From assembly GCA_001303705.1 (NCBI GenBank), contig LJUI01000158.1, positions 1 through 5,703 on the forward strand: a stretch of DNA of 5,703 nucleotides, given 5' to 3'. Position numbers and translations under genes: made by a program. A model generated the notes under the pieces. The model had not been told where the DNA came from, did not search any database, and saw only the letters and a program-made list of their open reading frames with translations. Every line of letters starts with the position of its first letter. Position 1 is the first letter of the stretch. This DNA is from a candidate division TA06 bacterium SM23_40. Lineage in GTDB: Bacteria; LJUI01; SM1-40. Positions 1 through 5,703 of the stretch are shown here, in pieces.

Positions 1-71
1 CGGAGGCTGCGCCACGCCTCGCGGAGCCGCAGACTGAAGAACCACCTCACGTAGGGGCTCCCGTGAACTGA
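1..71 (+). CDS. Possible 3' end of an upstream gene (partial)
   Basis: Reading from base 3, one frame stays open to a TGA at 69-71 and gives a short tail rich in Pro and Glu (ending ...EEPPHVGAPVN). It stops 16 bases before the next ATG, which is the spacing expected for genes in one operon. A second frame, from base 1, is also open until a TAG at 52-54 and gives an Arg-rich peptide, so the frame is not certain. Nothing in about 23 residues identifies a family. The call rests on close spacing and an open frame only. Confidence 0.35.
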   Translation, partial: EAAPRLAEPQTEEPPHVGAPVN

Positions 72-87
72 AGGGAGGGAGGAGTGT

Positions 88-342
88 ATGCCGACCTATG
101 ACTATCGATGTGAGAAGTGCGGTTACCAGTTCGAGGAGTTTCAGTCGATCACGGAGAAACCCCTGAGCAGATGTCCCCACTGCGGTGGACCGGTGCGGAG
201 ACTCATTGGAGCAGGAGCCGGATTCCTGTTCAAGGGCTCCGGCTTTTACGTCACCGATTATCGGAGCGATAGTTATAAGAAAGCGGAGAAGGCGGACAGA
301 GGAGAATCGAAGGGGGAGAAGACCGAATCGAAGAGGGAGTGA
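88..342 (+). CDS. FmdB-family zinc-ribbon protein
   Basis: This is a complete 84-residue protein. It opens with the family's MPTYDYRC start and carries two CxxC knuckles, C8-C11 (RCEKCG) and C29-C32 (RCPHCG), which should bind one zinc ion in a rubredoxin-like ribbon. A Gly/Phe-rich block follows at about 41-59 (GAGFLFKGSGFYVTDYR), also typical of the family. The last 25 residues are a charged Lys/Glu/Arg/Ser tail, probably disordered. The family is named after FmdB, proposed to regulate formamidase/amidase genes in Methylophilus, but most members have no known role, so 'regulator' should not be assumed. The start is supported by a strong GGAGG at 78-82, five bases before ATG. It may be the last gene of an operon with the possible upstream gene, because a terminator follows within 50 bases. 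Confidence 0.93.
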   Translation: MPTYDYRCEKCGYQFEEFQSITEKPLSRCPHCGGPVRRLIGAGAGFLFKGSGFYVTDYRSDSYKKAEKADRGESKGEKTESKRE

Positions 343-385
343 TGGGGCGGGTCGGGTGCCGAAGGGCTGTCGGTCCGGTGGACAA

Positions 386-419
386 TGGGAGCAGGGGACG
401 CTGCTCCCAATTTTGTTTT
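386..419 (+). terminator. Intrinsic terminator after the zinc-ribbon gene
   Basis: A perfect 9-bp stem, TGGGAGCAG (386-394) with CTGCTCCCA (401-409), encloses a GGGACG loop. It is followed directly by a T-rich run, TTTTGTTTT (411-419). This is the classic Rho-independent layout on the + strand. It lies 44 bases after the FmdB-family stop and 58 bases before the clpB start codon, so it should separate the two transcripts. Confidence 0.85.
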
Positions 420-476
420 GCCCTTTGCCCGCAGAAGAGAATGCGACGCACACAATGAGTTGGAGGTGTTGAACGA

Positions 477-3116
477 ATGAACCTGGAGAAACTGACTATA
501 AGAGCCCGGGAGGCCTTGGGTCGAGCCCAGCAGGTGGCCATGGACAATGGGCAGCAGGCCATAGAAGGTGTTCACCTTCTCAAAGCCCTCCTCGAGGACG
601 CGGAGGGTGTCGTTCCCGCTGTTATCAAGAAACTGGGAGCCAGCTTTGACGCTGTGAGGGGTGAAACGGAGAAGGCACTGCAGAAGCTCCCCACGGTCAC
701 AGGAAGCGGTGAAGGGCAGGTCTACCTTTCGGGTGAGTTGAACACCATTCTCAATGGGGCTCTCACAGAGGCGAATCAGTTGAAGGACGAATACGTCAGC
801 TCAGAGCACGTCCTCATCGCCATGGCTGAGACCCCGAGGAGTCCCGCTGGTGAGATTCTGCGGAGGAACGGCATTACGAAGGACGCTATCTACAAGGTTC
901 TTCAGGAGATCCGGGGTCACCAGCGGGTGACAGGTCCCAGCCCTGAGGATACGTATCAGGCTCTGGCGCGATACAGTCGCGATCTGAACGATCTGGCCCG
1001 CCGCGGAAAACCCGATCCGGTCATCGGTCGCGACGAAGAGATACGACGGGTTTTGCAGGTCCTGGCTCGCCGGACGAAGAACAATCCCGTCCTTATCGGC
1101 GACCCGGGTGTGGGAAAGACGGCCATTGTCGAGGGCATCGCCCACCGGATCGTCAACGGTGATGTGCCGGAGAATCTGAAGTCGAAGCGGATCGTTGCCC
1201 TCGACATCGGTGCGCTCGTTGCCGGGGCTAAGTTTCGGGGCGAATTCGAGGAGCGGCTCAAGGCCGTCCTCCGGGAAGTGACTGAATCTGAAGGAGAGAT
1301 CATACTCTTCATTGACGAGTTGCACACAGTGGTCGGGGCAGGAGCGGCGGAAGGCGCCGTCGATGCCTCGAACATGCTGAAGCCGGCCCTCGCTCGTGGG
1401 GAGCTGCGCTGCATCGGAGCGACCACCGTTGACGAATACCGAAAGCACATAGAGAAAGACAAGGCTCTCGAGAGGCGCTTTCAGCCGACTCTCGTTGGCG
1501 AACCGAGCGTCGATGACACTATCTCGATCCTGCGCGGGCTGAAGGAGAAGTACGAAGTTCACCACGGCGTCCGCATTCAGGACGCAGCCCTGGTCGATGC
1601 CGCCGTCCTCTCCCATCGGTACATCAGCGATCGGTTCCTCCCTGACAAGGCCATCGACCTCATCGACGAGGCAGCATCGAAACTCCGCATCGAGATAGAC
1701 TCCCTGCCCGAGGAGCTCGATGAGGTGGAGCGGCGCATCAAACAACTGGAGATCGAGCAGGTGGCCCTGAAGAAGGAAAAGGACGAGGCATCCAGGGAGC
1801 GGCTCAAGAAAGTGAAAGAAGAGCTGGCCAACCTGAAGGAGACGAGCAGTCATCTGAAGGCTCATTGGCAGGCTGAGAAGCAGGCCATCACCCAGATTCG
1901 GGCCATCAAGGCCGACATCGATCAGATGAAAGTCGAAATGGAGAAGGTCGAGCGCGAGGGTGATCTGAGGAAAGCCGCCGAAATCCGCTACGGGAAACTG
2001 CCAGAACTCCAGAAGCGACTCGAAAGCGAAAACGCCAAGCTGGCCGAGCTGCAGAAGGACAATAAGATGCTCAAGGAGGAGGTGGATGAGGAGGACATTG
2101 CCGAGGTGGTCTCGCGTTGGACCGGCATTCCCGTGTCGAGGATGCTGGAAAGCGAAAAAGTGAAACTGCTGAGGATGGAAGAGCGGATTTCGCGGCGGGT
2201 CGTCGGCCAGAGGGAGGCGATCGCTGCCGTTGCCGACGCTATTCGCCGCTCCCGGGCAGGACTTGGCGATCCGAAGCAGCCTATTGGGTCTTTCATTTTC
2301 CTCGGGCCGACCGGCGTGGGCAAGACGGAGCTGGCCCGCGCGCTGGCGGAGTTCCTCTTCGACGACGAGAACGCCATGGTTCGCATCGACATGTCCGAAT
2401 ACATGGAGCGCCACGCCGTCTCACGCCTCATCGGTGCCCCGCCCGGATACGTCGGCTACGAGGAGGGGGGACAGCTCACCGAGGCGGTGCGCCGTCGGCC
2501 CTATTCGGTGATCTTACTCGATGAGATCGAGAAGGCGCATCCCGAGACGTTCAATATCCTCTTACAGATTCTGGACAATGGCCGGCTTACTGACAATAAA
2601 GGACACACAGTCAATTTCAAGAACACCATCTTGATCATGACCTCCAACATCGGTGCTCCCCTCATCATGGAAAAGTCGATGGGAATCACTGAGAAGAATC
2701 GAGAGGAAGTCTACGAGGAGATTAAGAAGGACGTTCTGGCTCTCCTTCGGCAGGGTCTGCGGCCGGAGTTTCTCAACCGCATCGATGAGATCCTTGTCTT
2801 TCATTCCCTGACGCGCGACGAGATCAGGGAGATCGTCAGGTTGCAGTTTCATCGCATCAAAACGGCCATGAGGGGCCAAGGGCTTGAGGTTGAGCTGACC
2901 GAGGCCGCCCAGGCGTATCTGGCCGATAGAGGATACGAACCGGCCTTCGGTGCTCGCCCCCTGAAGAGGGTGCTCCAGCGGGAGGTTGTCAATGAACTCG
3001 CCAAGGAGGTCCTTGAGGGAGCGTTCAGGAAGGGCGACCGGATTCGCATCGACTCCATCGATGGCAGCCTGACCTTCGAGCGATCGGAACCGGCCGAGGC
3101 AAAGGCCGTGGCGTGA
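477..3116 (+). CDS. clpB: ClpB/Hsp104 ATP-dependent protein disaggregase
   Basis: This complete 879-residue protein is slightly longer than E. coli ClpB (857). The family forms a cytoplasmic hexamer that works with DnaK/DnaJ/GrpE to pull polypeptides out of aggregates through its central pore. Visible domains in order: paired Clp N-terminal repeats (about 1-150); AAA-1 with Walker A GDPGVGKT (208-215), pore loop KFRGEFE (252-258), Walker B ILFIDE (276-281) and arginine fingers R333/R334; a charged coiled-coil middle domain (about 410-540), the hallmark separating ClpB from ClpA; AAA-2 with Walker A GPTGVGKT (610-617), pore loop GYVGY (657-661), Walker B LLDE (680-683), likely arginine finger R768 and sensor-2 GAR (825-827). 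No catalytic residue is missing. There is no ClpP-docking IGF/IGL-type loop that I can see, as expected for a disaggregase. GGAGGT (462-467), nine bases before ATG, supports the start. The gene is bracketed by terminators, so it is probably monocistronic. No CIRCE or HAIR-type heat-shock operator is visible upstream. Confidence 0.98.
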   Translation: MNLEKLTIRAREALGRAQQVAMDNGQQAIEGVHLLKALLEDAEGVVPAVIKKLGASFDAVRGETEKALQKLPTVTGSGEGQVYLSGELNTILNGALTEANQLKDEYVSSEHVLIAMAETPRSPAGEILRRNGITKDAIYKVLQEIRGHQRVTGPSPEDTYQALARYSRDLNDLARRGKPDPVIGRDEEIRRVLQVLARRTKNNPVLIGDPGVGKTAIVEGIAHRIVNGDVPENLKSKRIVALDIGALVAGAKFRGEFEERLKAVLREVTESEGEIILFIDELHTVVGAGAAEGAVDASNMLKPALARGELRCIGATTVDEYRKHIEKDKALERRFQPTLVGEPSVDDTISILRGLKEKYEVHHGVRIQDAALVDAAVLSHRYISDRFLPDKAIDLIDEAASKLRIEIDSLPEELDEVERRIKQLEIEQVALKKEKDEASRERLKKVKEELANLKETSSHLKAHWQAEKQAITQIRAIKADIDQMKVEMEKVEREGDLRKAAEIRYGKLPELQKRLESENAKLAELQKDNKMLKEEVDEEDIAEVVSRWTGIPVSRMLESEKVKLLRMEERISRRVVGQREAIAAVADAIRRSRAGLGDPKQPIGSFIFLGPTGVGKTELARALAEFLFDDENAMVRIDMSEYMERHAVSRLIGAPPGYVGYEEGGQLTEAVRRRPYSVILLDEIEKAHPETFNILLQILDNGRLTDNKGHTVNFKNTILIMTSNIGAPLIMEKSMGITEKNREEVYEEIKKDVLALLRQGLRPEFLNRIDEILVFHSLTRDEIREIVRLQFHRIKTAMRGQGLEVELTEAAQAYLADRGYEPAFGARPLKRVLQREVVNELAKEVLEGAFRKGDRIRIDSIDGSLTFERSEPAEAKAVA

Positions 3117-3147
3117 AGTAGCAAGCCTTAAGAAGAGACAGAAGTGA

Positions 3148-3182
3148 AGCCGCTGTATCAGAAACAGTGCAGCGGCTCTTTT
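3148..3182 (+). terminator. Intrinsic terminator after clpB
   Basis: A perfect 8-bp stem, AGCCGCTG (3148-3155) with CAGCGGCT (3170-3177), is followed by CTTTT (3178-3182). The 14-base loop can extend the stem weakly through G-U and A-U pairs. It starts 31 bases after the clpB stop codon. The T-run is short, so efficiency may be moderate, but position and shape fit a Rho-independent terminator for clpB. Confidence 0.75.
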
Positions 3183-3219
3183 ATGGCGGAACGATAGAAC
3201 GCATGTATCAGAAGAAGGC

Positions 3220-3257
3220 TGTCATTCCAGTCCAAGCAAAGCGGAATACCGGAATCC
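3220..3257. repeat. Decayed intergenic palindromic repeat (TCATTCC...GGAATCC type)
   Basis: TGTCATTCC (3220-3228) faces two GGAAT arms, at 3243-3247 and 3251-3255, the latter continuing as CCGGAATCCC. The arms ATTCC/GGAAT can pair. The layout resembles the interspersed palindromes of the form GTCATTCC...GGAATCC that are common in many bacterial genomes, with mutations and a duplicated right arm. Seen directly: the inverted arms. Inferred: membership in a genome-wide repeat family, which needs the rest of the genome. Confidence 0.4.
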
Positions 3258-3328
3258 CATATTCATCAAGAGACAATCTTGCCGGATAGAAATACCCCCT
3301 TACGAAACAAGGGCTGGCACTGGATAAA

Positions 3329-3349
3329 CCAAAAATGACAGGCACCTTT
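3329..3349. repeat. REP-like motif, copy 1 (degenerate)
   Basis: The sequence CCAAAAATGACAGGCACCTTT matches the copy at 3372-3395 in order (CCAAAAA, then a TGNCAGG-like core, then ACCTTT), but it has lost the GGT of the left arm, so the hairpin is broken. It is a direct-orientation partner of copy 2, offset by about 43 bases. An ATG inside it (3335) opens a reading frame that runs into the transposase relic, but the residues encoded before about 3509 look like translated repeat rather than protein. Confidence 0.5.
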
Positions 3350-3371
3350 GAGACTCCTGCCTTCACTGTGG

Positions 3372-3395
3372 CCAAAAAGGTGTCAGGAACCTTTT
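3372..3395. repeat. REP-like hairpin motif, copy 2
   Basis: A perfect 7-bp inverted repeat, AAAAGGT (3375-3381) with ACCTTTT (3389-3395), encloses the 7-base loop GTCAGGA. It lies about 115 bases upstream of the start of the RAYT relic and repeats copy 1 at 3329-3349 in the same direction. RAYT enzymes are known to be flanked by, and to act on, short REP palindromes often arranged in pairs. I therefore read this as the element's cognate repeat; that link is inference from position and structure. Confidence 0.55.
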
Positions 3396-3508
3396 ATCGC
3401 GAGGGAACGGCAGTAATTGTACACAATGCGCTCAGAGGCGCACATTTGTCCCAAGACGCTTGTGGTGAATACAGACATTCCCAGACGTTTACACAGACGG
3501 ATAGGATC

Positions 3509-4247
3509 GTGGGACGACCACAGCGAGCAGCAATGGGTGCCCTCGTCTATCATGTATTGAAGCGGACAAATGCACGCCTGCCGATCTTCGAGAAAGATGA
3601 AGAGTACGCAGCCTTCGAGCGCGTCGCGAGAGAGGGGCGGAAACGCTACGACGGGCGAATTCTCGCCTATTGCTTCATGCCACATCATTGGCACGTGGTG
3701 ATGTGGCCGAAGGGGGGATGGAGATATGTCGCGCTTCACGGATTGGATCACCCTGACTCACACCCAGCGCTGGCACGCTCATTAGGGCTCCGCTGGTTCA
3801 GGGCATCTTTACCAGGGGCGTCTCAAATCCTTTTCCATTCAGCAGGACCATCATTTTCTGACTGTGTGTCGCTGTGCAGAGCGCAATGCTTTGCGAGCGT
3901 TATTATTGCTCCTTGCATGGCAAATGCAACATAGATTGTTCTTCAGCGTGGGGCATCTTACCTGCAAAGAGCAATAGGAAGGCGTGACGAAGGGTGGCGT
4001 TAGTCAAGTCTTTGGAGATACCTGTGTGTGTGGGCACGAGGGACCGCTGCTTTCCGAGTGGCCGGTGCCGCGTTTCCGAGAATGGGTTGCTCACGTCAAT
4101 CGGCCTCAAACCGAGGTGGAGGTCCAGGCTATTCAGCGCTGTATTCGGCGGAGCCGGCCGTTTGGCGGTGAGCAATGGACCGTGAGGATAGTCCCCGATT
4201 GCGGCTTTGGTACTCGGAATTATTGGAGTTGTCCACGTACCGATGGA
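3509..4247 (+). pseudogene. REP-associated tyrosine transposase (RAYT/TnpA_REP), multiply broken
   Basis: RAYTs are single-domain HUH nucleases of the IS200/IS605 (Y1) superfamily that cleave REP sequences as single-stranded DNA. The N-terminal half is read in one frame from a GTG at 3509: GRPQRAAMGALVYHVLKR, then ARLPIFEKDEEYAAFERV, then ILAYCFMPHHWHVVMWP, where HWH (3686-3694) is the metal-binding HUH motif. After a G6 run (3712-3717) the family sequence continues in the +1 frame: GDMSRFTDWITLTHTQRWHAH, TAG stop (3783-3785), GSAGSGHLYQGRLKSF, TVCRCAERNALRA. About 3900-3985 is scrambled. EGWR-stop-SSLWRY resumes in the first frame (TAG 4001-4003 where the family usually has Trp), then the frame moves +1 again near a TG run (4023-4032), giving LLSEWPVPRFREWVAHVNRPQTE and RRSRPFGGEQW. 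The expected catalytic Tyr of the CRYVERN helix is Cys (3873-3875). The reconstructed length of about 245 codons fits a full-length ancestor. No product is expected. The 3' end is approximate. Confidence 0.9.
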
Positions 4248-4498
4248 GTTGGAGTAGTCGGATTTTCTTCGAGCTCTGCTGAAGCCTGGTCAGAAGAGTT
4301 GCATCTTCTCAATGATACATACATATTTACAGTGAGTGGGGCCAAGGCTCTGTGTCTGATGCATTCTCTGGGAGCATATTCTGAGAGCACGGAACAAAAG
4401 GACTGTGGGCGGGTCAAAAGAGTGCTTCATTCGCTCCTTGCGTCCGGTGGACAGAAGAATATGAGACGGAATTCAGCCTGTATTCTCTGGAGGAAGCT
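4248..4498. other. Non-coding stretch upstream of the adaptor gene
   Basis: No supportable gene was found on either strand between the transposase relic and the adaptor start. The frame that carries the relic's C-terminal part stays open here, but its translation resembles no family I know. The stretch should hold the promoter of the adaptor gene. The best candidate is weak: TTGCAT (4299-4304), a 17-base spacer, then CATATT (4322-4327). The adaptor's ribosome binding site, GGAGGA, is at 4489-4494. Confidence 0.5.
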
Positions 4499-5703
4499 AT
4501 GAACGATACGACGAAAAAGGGTCTGGGAGTCCTTTCTTCGAGAGTGGCAAAGATCGGGCTTCTGCTGGCCGTCGTGGCGGTCGTTGCATTTATCCTCTTG
4601 GCTCGCGGTCGGATCGCAACTCGCCACGGGGATATTGCGTCCTTCGAGGCTGAACGGGGCGAGTTCGTCATCGCTGTCACCGAAAGCGGGGAGCTGGAGG
4701 CGAAGAATGCCATCAACGTCTCGGCCCCTTCGGTTCGAACCAGCTCGAGGCGACTCCAGATTGTCGAACTCGTTCCAGAGGGGACGGAGGTGAAGGAGGG
4801 CGATTTCCTCATTCAGTTCGATACCCAGGAGGTGCAGAAGCAGATCAACGACGAGGAGGCCGAGCTGGAGATATCTCATGCGGATCTGGAGAAGGAGAGG
4901 GCCAGCCAAGCCTCGCTCATGGCCCAGTTGGAGTCGAACCTCCAGGACGCCCAGGCCTCCTACGAGTTGGCCCAACTGCGCCTGGAGCAGGTGAAATACG
5001 AGGCCGATGTCGAAGTGGAAAAGGCACGATTAGAACTGCAGAGGGCCGAGATCGCTCTGAAGCAGGCCGGGTCGAAGCTCGAAGCTCAAAAGGTGATTAA
5101 CAGGGCCGAACTCCAGAAGCTGAGCCTCAGGATCCGCCAGGCCGAAGAAGAGCTCGCGAAGGCAGAAAGAGGACTGGAGGACTTGACTGTGAAGGCGCCG
5201 AAACCCGGCCTCGTGGTCCACAGCAAGATATGGAAGGGCGGGGACGAACAGGAAAAGATCAAAGTGGGCGATCAGACGTGGCCAGGGCAGAAACTGATCG
5301 AGATTCCCGATCTGTCGGTGATGTTGTTGAAGACCCATGTCAACGAAGTGGACATCAGCAAGGTCGTCAAGGGACAGGAGGTGGAGATCAGACTGGACGC
5401 TTTCGATGAACCGACTTTTCACGGCATCGTTACGGAGATCGCATCACTGGCCCGCAAGAAGGAGCAGGAGTCCGACGTGAAGGTCTTCGATGTGACGGTG
5501 GGGATCGATCACAGCGATCCGAAGCTGAAGCCGGGCATGACGGCCAGGGCCGAGATCGTGGTGGAAAAGATCCCTGACGTTGTTTACGTGCCCATTGAAG
5601 CGGTCTTCGAGAAGGAGGACACCACAGTCGTCTACACCATATCCTCGCTGCCCAGGCCGACGAAGGTAAAGACTGGCAAGCGAAATGATAACTACGTGGT
5701 CCT
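4499..5703 (+). CDS. HlyD/MacA-type periplasmic adaptor (membrane fusion protein), 5' part
   Basis: The frame is open from ATG at 4499 to the window edge, giving 401 complete residues without a stop. A short basic N-terminus is followed by one hydrophobic segment (about 19-35), an inner-membrane anchor or uncleaved signal. Next come a first lipoyl half-motif (about 70-108, ending GTEVKEGDFLIQFD), a long Glu/Lys/Leu/Ala/Gln-rich coiled-coil hairpin (about 112-228), the second lipoyl half (229-274, LTVKAPKPGLVV to IEIPDLS), a beta-barrel (about 275-357, with LKPGMTARAEIVVEK) and the start of the membrane-proximal domain (VVYVPIEAVF). This is the standard order for adaptors that link an inner-membrane pump to an outer-membrane channel. 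GGAGGA at 4489-4494 supports the start. MacA-like adaptors usually precede a MacB-type ABC transporter, so one is likely downstream, but the substrate and pump class cannot be read from this fragment. Confidence 0.9.
   Translation, partial: MNDTTKKGLGVLSSRVAKIGLLLAVVAVVAFILLARGRIATRHGDIASFEAERGEFVIAVTESGELEAKNAINVSAPSVRTSSRRLQIVELVPEGTEVKEGDFLIQFDTQEVQKQINDEEAELEISHADLEKERASQASLMAQLESNLQDAQASYELAQLRLEQVKYEADVEVEKARLELQRAEIALKQAGSKLEAQKVINRAELQKLSLRIRQAEEELAKAERGLEDLTVKAPKPGLVVHSKIWKGGDEQEKIKVGDQTWPGQKLIEIPDLSVMLLKTHVNEVDISKVVKGQEVEIRLDAFDEPTFHGIVTEIASLARKKEQESDVKVFDVTVGIDHSDPKLKPGMTARAEIVVEKIPDVVYVPIEAVFEKEDTTVVYTISSLPRPTKVKTGKRNDNYVV

Noticed and set aside
413-442. Sigma-70-like promoter for clpB (TTGTTT, 18 bases, GAGAAT)
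   Set aside because: Only three of six and four of six consensus bases match, and the -35 would overlap the T-run of the terminator, so it is not strong enough to annotate.
801-2414. Long open frame on the minus strand across clpB (about 537 codons)
   Set aside because: It lies wholly inside clpB, whose protein is unmistakable over its full length. The antisense translation has no recognisable domain and is explained by the codon bias of the GC-rich sense gene.
3335-3508. In-frame N-terminal extension of the transposase relic starting at ATG 3335
   Set aside because: The encoded residues correspond to the two REP-like repeats and spacer, and are not like RAYT N-termini, which begin at about the GRPQRA block.
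3903-4175. Minus-strand open frame of 90 codons in the relic
   Set aside because: It is antisense to the recognisable transposase remnant, has no clear ribosome binding site that I could see and resembles no known protein.
3984-4502. Separate 172-codon gene from a GTG at 3984
   Set aside because: Its middle part (LLSEWPVPRFREWVAHVN, RPFGGEQW) is the C-terminal part of the RAYT relic. The rest has no family resemblance, and it would overlap the adaptor start.
4427-4975. Minus-strand open frames across the start of the adaptor gene
   Set aside because: They are antisense to a clear membrane anchor, lipoyl motif and coiled coil. Their Leu/His-rich translation is the usual shadow of Glu/Lys-rich coding sequence.
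1-5703. CRISPR arrays, tRNA or rRNA genes, toxin-antitoxin pairs, or a new defence system
   Set aside because: No regularly spaced repeat array, tRNA-like cloverleaf, rRNA segment or small paired genes could be seen. The accessory content is limited to the RAYT relic and its repeats.

Overview
The window reads as ordinary bacterial chromosome, moderately GC-rich, with every gene-like feature on the + strand. The final gene encodes a membrane-anchored periplasmic adaptor with a long coiled coil, which points to a Gram-negative (diderm) cell. The style of the ClpB, the FmdB-type zinc ribbon, the REP-associated transposase relic and the adaptor is reminiscent of Acidobacteriota or related deep-branching diderms. 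That placement is an impression from protein style; no rRNA or other phylogenetic marker is present.

Layout. Bases 1-71 may be the tail of an upstream gene. It is followed at once by a small FmdB-family zinc-ribbon protein (88-342), closed by a clean intrinsic terminator (386-419). Next is a complete clpB (477-3116) for the ClpB/Hsp104 disaggregase, with all catalytic motifs present, followed by its own terminator (3148-3182). Bases 3183-4498 hold no intact gene. This stretch contains a decayed interspersed palindrome, two direct copies of a REP-like hairpin motif, a heavily mutated REP-associated tyrosine transposase (RAYT, TnpA_REP) pseudogene at about 3509-4247, and about 250 bases of leader with no recognised content. 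The last 1.2 kb is the 5' part of a HlyD/MacA-type membrane fusion protein gene, cut by the window edge.

How they relate. Zinc ribbon, chaperone and adaptor are not an obvious functional unit. Terminators follow the zinc-ribbon gene and clpB, so clpB is probably transcribed alone, and the adaptor probably starts a separate efflux or export operon whose ABC or other transporter partner would lie downstream. The dead RAYT and its repeats sit between these units.

No undescribed system is evident. The most informative part is the RAYT locus: its successive lesions can be read directly (frameshifts at a G run and near a TG run, two nonsense codons, a short insertion-like block, and probable loss of the catalytic tyrosine), and its candidate REP-like repeats are still visible upstream.
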